A DNA stretch of 11,000 nt from Clostridia bacterium (GTDB lineage: Bacteria; Bacillota; Clostridia; Peptostreptococcales; Anaerovoracaceae), in contig CAAFTW010000038.1 of the NCBI GenBank assembly GCA_900766045.1, forward strand, positions 1 through 11,000, in the 5' to 3' direction. Under the pieces are notes generated by a model, which searched no databases, was not told the DNA's origin, and saw nothing but the letters and a program-made list of their open reading frames with translations. Made by a program: the position numbers and the translations under genes. Positions 6,195-11,000 of the stretch are shown here, in pieces (the first letter of the stretch is position 1; the number at the start of each line of letters is the position of its first letter).

Positions 6195-7196
6195 TTATCG
6201 TATTATCTTTCTGTACCTCTGATTTCTGCTCGTTGGTTTATCTGGGATTGTCATGGAGATAAAGCCTTGTTCCAGTGCTGGCTTCAAATAATGCGCTCGA
6301 AACGACCTCATCGTGCGCAGTCCGACTTTATTCATCAGTTCTGCAGCACTGTAAGTTTCTGCAGAATTCATTACAGACAACAGTTTTTTCACGTATTCCG
6401 TCAGTTCTTCGGCCGGTCCAGATGATTCTTTTACTACCTCTTCCAGGATTTCATCAATGCGATTAAGCATAAAGGTAATAAAAATATCAGAATTACCCTT
6501 TGCGTTACACTTAGCGATCGCATCATAATATCCACTTTGAAAATTCTGGATCTGACTTTCTAAAGGTACATATTGAAAAAGTTCTTTCCAACGATAGAGT
6601 AATGCAGTCTGCCACAGTCTTGCCATTCGCCCGTTTCCGTCACGAAAAGGGTGAATAAAAACAAACTCATAATGAAAAACACTAGAGAGAATTAATGGAT
6701 GGACTTTCGCTTTGAACTCATTCATCCACTGAAAGAGTTCTGCCATCAATTGAGGAACCATTCTGGCAGGAGGCGCCATAAATATACATCGGTCACCATC
6801 AAATACGCCCTCTTCTCCCTGGCGAAATGTTCCGGATTCTCTTATCAGAAGATGCGTCATGATCTCGTGAACAGACATTAAATCCTCTAATGAAAAGGGA
6901 TTGATACTCGGAATCTTTTCATATGCCTGATACGCATTTTGAACTTCCTGAATCTCCATGGCAGGTCCCAAAACTATATGTCCATTAATTACATCCTTCA
7001 CCTGTCCAAGCGAAAGTGAATTTGCCTCTATAGCAAGTGAAGAATGGATCGAACGTATCCTGTTATTACGGCGAAGCTGCGGCCTCGCATCGAGATTTTG
7101 AAATTGCTGAATTGCACTTGTCTTCTCAATAATCTTGCTAACAAGGACTAGCATTTCATCAGTAATATGATAAGGTGGATGATATCTATCAGTCAT
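6195..7196 (-). CDS. Fic family protein, probable AMP-transferase
   Basis: This 333-residue cytoplasmic protein carries the Fic catalytic signature HPFRDGNGR at residues 182-190; His182 is the expected base. The preceding flap region GDRCIFMAPPAR (134-145) positions the target. Fic enzymes usually transfer AMP from ATP to a hydroxyl of a protein. The N-terminal segment SSLAIEANSLSL (52-63) fits the class II layout, where an inhibitory helix places Glu57 in the ATP site; the usual EGN is EAN here. The C-terminal 80 residues (SAAELMNKVGLRTMRSFRAHYLKP) look like a winged-helix DNA-binding unit, common in this Fic subgroup. No small antitoxin-like gene precedes it, which fits built-in inhibition. 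The ribosome binding site before ATG 7196 is weak. The target protein is unknown. Confidence 0.93.
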   Translation of the reverse strand: MTDRYHPPYHITDEMLVLVSKIIEKTSAIQQFQNLDARPQLRRNNRIRSIHSSLAIEANSLSLGQVKDVINGHIVLGPAMEIQEVQNAYQAYEKIPSINPFSLEDLMSVHEIMTHLLIRESGTFRQGEEGVFDGDRCIFMAPPARMVPQLMAELFQWMNEFKAKVHPLILSSVFHYEFVFIHPFRDGNGRMARLWQTALLYRWKELFQYVPLESQIQNFQSGYYDAIAKCNAKGNSDIFITFMLNRIDEILEEVVKESSGPAEELTEYVKKLLSVMNSAETYSAAELMNKVGLRTMRSFRAHYLKPALEQGFISMTIPDKPTSRNQRYRKIIR

Positions 7197-7208
7197 TGCA
7201 TGCTCTTA

Positions 7209-7244
7209 TTTATCTTAGGCTTTATCTCAGGCTTTATCTTTATC
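7209..7244. repeat. Three tandem 12-bp units in the Fic leader
   Basis: The plus strand reads TTTATCTTAGGC, TTTATCTCAGGC, then TTTATCTTTATC without gaps. The first two units differ at one base, and the third keeps the first seven. On the Fic mRNA this gives repeated GATAAA motifs between the -10 box and the start codon. Possible uses are an operator for repeated protein binding, an mRNA element, or a slippage-prone tract. Confidence 0.75.
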
Positions 7245-7247
7245 CCT

Positions 7248-7276
7248 ATTATAATCTGAAGAGGAAGCTAGTGCAA
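7248..7276 (-). promoter_or_regulatory. Sigma-A-like promoter of the Fic gene
   Basis: On the minus strand TTGCAC (7271-7276) and a perfect TATAAT (7248-7253) are separated by 17 bp. The predicted transcript starts near 7241, so the 12-bp repeats fall within its 5' leader. Confidence 0.65.
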
Positions 7277-7360
7277 ATTAAATATTCGATGTGCTATTTC
7301 TCCTATATATCCGATATCCGAAAACTGATCAAAAAGAAAGTTAAAAGCGTCCATACACCA

Positions 7361-7412
7361 TACGTAAAACCGGGCAAAACCACTGCCATCACATGATTTT
7401 ACCCGGTTTACT
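7361..7412 (-). terminator. Stem-loop terminator after the four-helix membrane gene
   Basis: GTAAAACCGGGCAAAA (7364-7379) pairs with TTTTACCCGGTTTAC (7397-7411) with one bulged base and one mismatch. The loop is about 17 bases. On the minus strand the stem ends in a short T-run, TTTTAC. It lies about 45 bases past the stop of the gene at 7456-7848. Confidence 0.65.
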
Positions 7413-7455
7413 TCAAAATAGTTATTCAGAATACTGAGATCAAATGCATCTTGAA

Positions 7456-7848
7456 TTATCTCTTTTTCATCCTGTATATGACATGGCCTGCTCCCATTCC
7501 GATGAGCGACAGAACTGTGCCTGCTGCAAAAGCAGCTGCATCCGGCATATTCATTCTGCCTGCTGCAATATTGTTGGCCAGTTTATAGGTCACATAATCT
7601 GCCATCATATACATGAAACCAAATCCAAGTATTCCCAGCCATTTTATATAACTGCCGCAAGCATTCTTACTGAGCAGGAGTGAAAGAACAAACGTGCTGA
7701 CGGGAAGAACGATCCAGAATACCAGGAATCCGTACGCCATTGCATCTGAATCTCCCGTAAAGCCCCAGAACAATAAAACCGATGCTGTCCAGATTCCGAC
7801 ATACACAGAAATCAGGATATTTCTTGTCCGTTTCCTTTTGTCCTGCAT
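7456..7848 (-). CDS. Small four-helix membrane protein of unknown function
   Basis: This 130-residue protein has a basic N-terminus (MQDKRKRTRN), four predicted membrane helices (about 11-30, 38-60, 70-90, 103-125) and a basic tail (RMKKR). The positive charge at both ends suggests that both lie inside the cell. I recognise no enzymatic motif. Similar short membrane proteins occur in Lachnospiraceae, to my recollection, but I cannot name a characterised family. The start is well supported by GGGGAGGT a few bases before the ATG. It is the last gene of a minus-strand run (8936 down to 7456) and may be cotranscribed with the EF-hand gene 72 bp upstream. Confidence 0.75.
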   Translation of the reverse strand: MQDKRKRTRNILISVYVGIWTASVLLFWGFTGDSDAMAYGFLVFWIVLPVSTFVLSLLLSKNACGSYIKWLGILGFGFMYMMADYVTYKLANNIAAGRMNMPDAAAFAAGTVLSLIGMGAGHVIYRMKKR

Positions 7849-7920
7849 AAGAACAACCTCCCCGTTCTTATTTCCATATCTGAAAACATTCCATACGGCT
7901 CTCTATCCTTCGTCTTTCTC

Positions 7921-8262
7921 TCAAGGCTTAATCAAATCGTTCCTATCAATGTCTTCCGGTCCTACGATATTCTTCGCCCATTCATCATATTCTGAATGAC
8001 CATCGTACCCTGTATCATCGTACCCCAGACGAATGAGACTCGTCAGATGATGAACGGTTCTATCCAAATCTGGGTCATCGGCTGCTTCGTCCAGTGAATC
8101 CGTGGCGTTGTCTTCGAAGTCGTACTCCTCTTCACCGTTGGTACGGTGCTCAATCGTCTGCATGATAGCGGCAGTCCTCACTCCGTTTTCGACCGAACTG
8201 AGATGCCCGTCGTCATTAAAATCAAAATTTCTGTCGAATGCACTTAATTTTCTATCTGACAT
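7921..8262 (-). CDS. Small acidic EF-hand-loop protein
   Basis: This 113-residue, strongly acidic protein has no signal peptide or membrane segment. Residues 14-25 (DFNDDGHLSSVE) fit the 12-position calcium loop of EF-hand and dockerin motifs: Asp14, Asn16, Asp18, Gly19, His20 by backbone, and Glu25 at position 12. A second full loop is not present. The middle (GEEEYDFEDNATDSLDEAAD) is low-complexity acidic, and the C-terminal part (LTSLIRLGYDDTGYDGHSEY) may be a short folded unit. Family function is unknown; a single calcium-binding loop and a cytoplasmic place are inferred. The start has a near-ideal AGGAGG. The start codon lies about 90 bp beyond the decayed gene tail at 8350-8484. Confidence 0.78.
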   Translation of the reverse strand: MSDRKLSAFDRNFDFNDDGHLSSVENGVRTAAIMQTIEHRTNGEEEYDFEDNATDSLDEAADDPDLDRTVHHLTSLIRLGYDDTGYDGHSEYDEWAKNIVGPEDIDRNDLIKP

Positions 8263-8349
8263 AACTGCTCCTCCTGGGTTTTACCATCCCTATCTTACTT
8301 TACCGAATATTATCAGGCTGCTGAAATCAAATGCACAGCTTCTGTTCAC

Positions 8350-8484
8350 CTACCGGATAACATATGCATCCATGATCTGTCCGATATACATGGTATGTAC
8401 GTCGCGGTTGGCCATCGGCTCTGATCCGTCGATGTCCTGCGGATACATTTCTTCCCGAATGTTCTCCGGCAGCCATGTCTCCTT
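8350..8484 (-). pseudogene. Gene-tail remnant, possibly flavin reductase-like
   Basis: The minus strand encodes KETWLPENIREEMYPQDIDG then SEPMANRDVHTMYIGQIMDA and YVIR before a TAG. The composition and phrasing are those of real coding sequence. The segment HTMYIGQIMDAYVI resembles the HTLFIGEVVDA strand of flavin reductase-like domains. No start codon with a ribosome binding site exists, and extending the frame upstream runs into the end of the gene at 8511. I read it as a truncated gene; the family call is tentative. Confidence 0.45.
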
Positions 8485-8510
8485 TTTGTTCACAGTATTC
8501 CCGATATTAG

Positions 8511-8936
8511 TTATCTCACTGTTTCCAGCACGGCCATCATCGCTCGTTTTTCGCAGACTGCGTCTTCCAGGTGAAATACTGCAAAATGGTTTCCTGTGCC
8601 TTCTGCATAGATTTTTTTCATCACGGGATATCCCGGCTGCTCTAAAGCCAATTTCGACAGACGGTCGTCCTCTTCAAACACGGCTTTTCCATAATATCTG
8701 AAGAACTGCTTTCCGTGTCCCAGAAGTCCACAGATCTCTACCCATGGATTGTCCTGCATCTGTTTATACACTTCCTTCATCGCTCCGACACCAAAATAAT
8801 TTGTGTCGTCAACGAGCATATGGAAACTTATCGGTCTCGATTTTGGCTTTCCGTCTTCAATCGTATTGAGGAAGAAAGCATCCGACTGCTCTACACATTC
8901 AACCAGCCACTGATTAATTTTTTCTGAATTAGTCAT
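8511..8936 (-). CDS. Pyridoxamine 5'-phosphate oxidase family (FMN split-barrel) protein
   Basis: This 141-residue protein fits the small single-domain split-barrel flavoprotein family (COG5015-like). The early strands FFLNTIEDGKPKSRPISFHM (residues 21-40) form the usual flavin phosphate contact region. FGVGAMKEVYKQMQDNPWVEICG follows, where the Lys-rich turn and NP are typical. A strand with FFRYYGKAVFEED and the C-terminal AVFHLEDA complete the barrel. The protein would bind FMN or a similar cofactor and reduce an unknown substrate; classical PNPOx activity is not expected from such short members. The ATG is supported by GAGGT 8-10 bases upstream. A truncated second copy of its C-terminus lies at 848-943. 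Confidence 0.87.
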   Translation of the reverse strand: MTNSEKINQWLVECVEQSDAFFLNTIEDGKPKSRPISFHMLVDDTNYFGVGAMKEVYKQMQDNPWVEICGLLGHGKQFFRYYGKAVFEEDDRLSKLALEQPGYPVMKKIYAEGTGNHFAVFHLEDAVCEKRAMMAVLETVR

Positions 8937-8944
8937 AGTTATTT

Positions 8945-9347
8945 ACCTCACTGATGCTACATCTTTTTACGGTTGATTGTAAAATGAAGTTGAACATTTG
9001 AATAGAAGCTCCATAGCAACCTTGCTGATGGTTAAAAAACAATCTACACAGGTGGATCATTATGGATCACTATCATTCTATCACAGGACAGTATGAATGC
9101 TAACTAAAACTTCCCACACCGAAAAGGTGTGTTGAACCTTGAAAATTCAATAATGCAGACAATTAAAAAGGCACAGATGACTTTCCTTTGGTATAATTTA
9201 CCTGACACCATTTGTTCCGAGCCGGAGAACTCCTGCCCTTTCTGAAGTATGATATATTGAATCGTCCGGGTTGCTGTACCGTCCTACAGACGTAACCATT
9301 CAAACCAATGTACAGAAAAAAATAATAAACATCCTGTGTCTATGTTC
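8945..9347. other. Long intergenic region with a hairpin and fragments
   Basis: No intact gene is visible in these 400 bases. They contain a short direct repeat TGGATCA near 9052-9069, and a 6-bp hairpin CACACC-GAAAA-GGTGTG at 9115-9131 followed by TTGAACCTTGAAAATTCAA. An ATGGTGTCA motif lies on the minus strand (9203-9211), and the gene fragment at 9231-9284 is listed separately. The mixture looks like a site where mobile or duplicated DNA has decayed. The hairpin has no T-run, so it is not a convincing terminator. Confidence 0.5.
9231..9284 (-). pseudogene. 54-bp fragment of the Ig-like/FN3 gene
   Basis: This stretch matches 5906-5959 inside the secreted Ig-like/FN3 gene with six mismatches in 54 bases; its last 26 bases are identical. 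On the minus strand it reads DGTATRTIQYIILQKGQE, against DGTATRTIRYIILQEGKD in the intact protein. Most changes are silent or conservative, which suggests divergence of a formerly coding copy. Nothing of the gene remains on either side. Confidence 0.85.
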
Positions 9348-9376
9348 TTGCGCGGATCCCTATTCTATGTTATATT
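9348..9376 (+). promoter_or_regulatory. Extended -10 promoter of the siroheme reductase gene
   Basis: TTGCGC (9348-9353) and TATATT (9371-9376) are spaced by 17 bp, and a TG one base before the -10 makes it an extended -10 type. The predicted leader is about 35 nt. I see no clear regulator site or riboswitch. Confidence 0.6.
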
Positions 9377-9415
9377 TTTCCAAAAGCTAATTAACTACCA
9401 TTCTAGAGGTTATAT

Positions 9416-11000
9416 ATGAATTACAAACAGACATGGAAAGATCGCACAGATCTCAGCAAAAACGAATATTGGAAATTGGAAAAGGACGGACTCGAAATCT
9501 TAAATGAACTGGACCAGCTCGCTGAAACACCGTTTTCAGAAATTAACGCGTCCGATATCGAACGGCTGAAATGGGCCGGCATCTACTGCCAGCGCCCGAA
9601 AAACGGAAAGTTCCTGATTCGTGTCAAACTGCCGTCCGGAAAACTCAGCGCGGCACAGGGAAATACAATCGCAGACATTGCAGAAAAATACGGAAAAAAT
9701 GAACTGCAGATTACCATCCGGCAAAGCATCCAGATCCACAATCTCACCCTGGATGAAATCCCGGAAATCTTTCAGGCGCTCGACCGTGTCGGACTCACGA
9801 CAATCGAAGGCTGCGGCGATGTACCGAGAAACATCCTAGGAAATCCGCTGATGGGAGTCGACCCCGAAGAGCTCTTCGACACCGAACCGATTGTAGAGGA
9901 AGCCGTAAGACGCTTCGTCGGCAATCCGGATTACTCCAACCTTCCACGGAAATATAAGCTGAGTTTCTCTGCCAATCCGCATGACGCAGGATACGCAGGA
10001 ATCAATGATCTGGCATTCATCCCGGCAGTAAACGGTCCGGAAAACACTCCTGGTTTTCACATCCGGGTCGGCGGCGGACTTTCCAGTGAACCGAAGCTCT
10101 CCAGGCCACTCCGCCTGTTCGTTCCTCCGGAACGCGCTGTTGATGTGGCTGCCGCAGTCGCATCGATTTTCCGCGACAAAGGCTACCGGGCAAGGAGAAA
10201 CCACTGTCGCCTGAAATACCTGATCGAAGACATCGGTGAACGTGAAACCGAACGGCTGATCGAAGAAATCACTGGGCCGCTCCCGCACGGAGGGCGCACT
10301 GTCGTGAAAACCTGGAACCGGGGAAACTTCTACGGCATTCATAAGCAGAAGCAGCCGGGCCTTTACTATGCCGGCCTCAGCGTCACGGGAGGAGTCCTCC
10401 CTGCGCCTGATTTTCGTAAAATCATAGAGTTATCCGCAAAATATGGAAACGGGCAGCTCCGCACCACTAACACCCACCATCTGATCATCCTGAACATCCC
10501 AGAAGATCAGCTCCGGGATCTCCGGAAGGAGGAAATACTTTCCCGGTATCCGCTGCACCCGAAAGCCTTCAGCGGATACCAGGCATCCTGCACCGGAAAC
10601 GCCTACTGCAATTTTGCGCCGATCGAAACCAAGAATGCTTTGAATAAAATCACTGCCGAACTGGATGAACGGTTCCCGAACCTTCGCATGCCGATCCGGA
10701 TCAACCTCACCGGATGTCCGCACTCCTGCGCGCACCCGCAGATTGCCGACATCGGATTCACCGGCGGAAAGATGAAATCCGCAGATGGAACTATGATTGA
10801 TGCCTACACGGTCGCCATCGGAGGGCATCTCGGCGCCGTTCCGCGTTTCGGCACTGTTCTGAGTCAGCGGATTCCTGCCGCCCGGGCTGTCGATCTTGCA
10901 GCCGACTTTGTCACCTGCTACCTGAACGGACGGAAGCGCGGCGAACGATTCTATGAATTCGTTGAACGCACAGGAACAGATTCCTTCCAGAAAATCCTGA
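9416..11000 (+). CDS. Siroheme nitrite/sulfite reductase, 3' end cut off
   Basis: The open frame runs from ATG 9416 (AGAGGT 5 bases upstream) past the window edge, giving 528 codons. This is near the usual 520-560 of ferredoxin-type enzymes, so only the tail is missing. The protein reduces sulfite to sulfide or nitrite to ammonia with six electrons, using coupled siroheme and a 4Fe-4S cluster. The cluster ligands are complete: Cys392 and Cys398 (SCTGNAYC), and Cys434 and Cys438 (GCPHSC). Anion and siroheme contacts fit at Arg102 (TIRQSIQIHN), Arg138 (GDVPRN) and Lys267 (RLKYL). Two ferredoxin-like half domains (about 60-125 and 325-385) flank the catalytic parts in the standard order. Substrate choice cannot be read from the motifs. 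No partner gene is in view. Confidence 0.93.
   Translation, partial: MNYKQTWKDRTDLSKNEYWKLEKDGLEILNELDQLAETPFSEINASDIERLKWAGIYCQRPKNGKFLIRVKLPSGKLSAAQGNTIADIAEKYGKNELQITIRQSIQIHNLTLDEIPEIFQALDRVGLTTIEGCGDVPRNILGNPLMGVDPEELFDTEPIVEEAVRRFVGNPDYSNLPRKYKLSFSANPHDAGYAGINDLAFIPAVNGPENTPGFHIRVGGGLSSEPKLSRPLRLFVPPERAVDVAAAVASIFRDKGYRARRNHCRLKYLIEDIGERETERLIEEITGPLPHGGRTVVKTWNRGNFYGIHKQKQPGLYYAGLSVTGGVLPAPDFRKIIELSAKYGNGQLRTTNTHHLIILNIPEDQLRDLRKEEILSRYPLHPKAFSGYQASCTGNAYCNFAPIETKNALNKITAELDERFPNLRMPIRINLTGCPHSCAHPQIADIGFTGGKMKSADGTMIDAYTVAIGGHLGAVPRFGTVLSQRIPAARAVDLAADFVTCYLNGRKRGERFYEFVERTGTDSFQKIL

Noticed and set aside
6195..7196. Fic gene as part of a toxin-antitoxin or phage-defence pair
   Set aside because: No short antitoxin-like gene is adjacent, and the protein carries its own inhibitory glutamate and winged-helix-like end.
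9115..9131. GAAAA-loop hairpin as a terminator or transposon end
   Set aside because: The stem is only 6 bp with no T-run, and no transposase or matching partner end is visible.
9536..10828. Long antisense frames inside the siroheme reductase gene
   Set aside because: They lie opposite a clearly conserved enzyme with all catalytic cysteines and have no start signals, so they are by-products of its codon use.

Overview
The window looks like an accessory stretch of a Clostridia (Firmicutes) chromosome, most likely Lachnospiraceae-like. This is inferred from AGGAGG-type ribosome binding sites, moderate GC, a secreted protein with the Ig-like/FN3 architecture typical of these gut bacteria, and a small four-helix membrane protein and an EF-hand protein of kinds I associate with that group. 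No rRNA, tRNA, CRISPR array, intact transposase or phage gene is visible.

Layout. 1-1063: a minus-strand tag gene (3-methyladenine DNA glycosylase I) and a broken C-terminal copy of an FMN-binding split-barrel gene, lying between two imperfect direct repeats. 1108-1817: a plus-strand transcription unit for a DUF2798-like membrane protein with promoter, SD-occluding leader hairpin and strong terminator. 2174-2794: a plus-strand DsbA/FrnE-like thioredoxin-fold protein. 2961-4311: a membrane-bound diguanylate cyclase (minus), with degenerate coding remnants just downstream. 4437-6168: two secreted minus-strand proteins, one with a right-handed beta-helix and one with Ig-like plus FN3 domains, each followed by a stem-loop. 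6195-7196: a Fic-domain protein with its own promoter and a 12-bp tandem repeat in the leader; it lies 26 bp upstream of the FN3 gene and may be cotranscribed with it. 7456-8936: three small minus-strand genes (four-helix membrane protein, acidic EF-hand protein, FMN-binding split-barrel protein) and a decayed gene tail. 9348-11000: promoter and most of a siroheme/4Fe-4S nitrite or sulfite reductase, which runs off the right edge.

There is no single pathway here. The genes serve DNA repair, redox or flavin chemistry, c-di-GMP signalling, cell-surface functions and Fic-type protein modification. The most distinctive property is the number of gene fragments. Two are clearly partial duplicates of intact genes elsewhere in this window (848-943 of the 8511-8936 gene; 9231-9284 of the 5530-6168 gene), and two more look like decayed tails (2961-3141, 8350-8484). 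Both duplicate fragments lie near an ATGGTGTCA motif, which also occurs in the two direct repeats. I see no convincing new multi-gene system. The fragment and repeat pattern and the Fic leader repeat deserve the closest second look.
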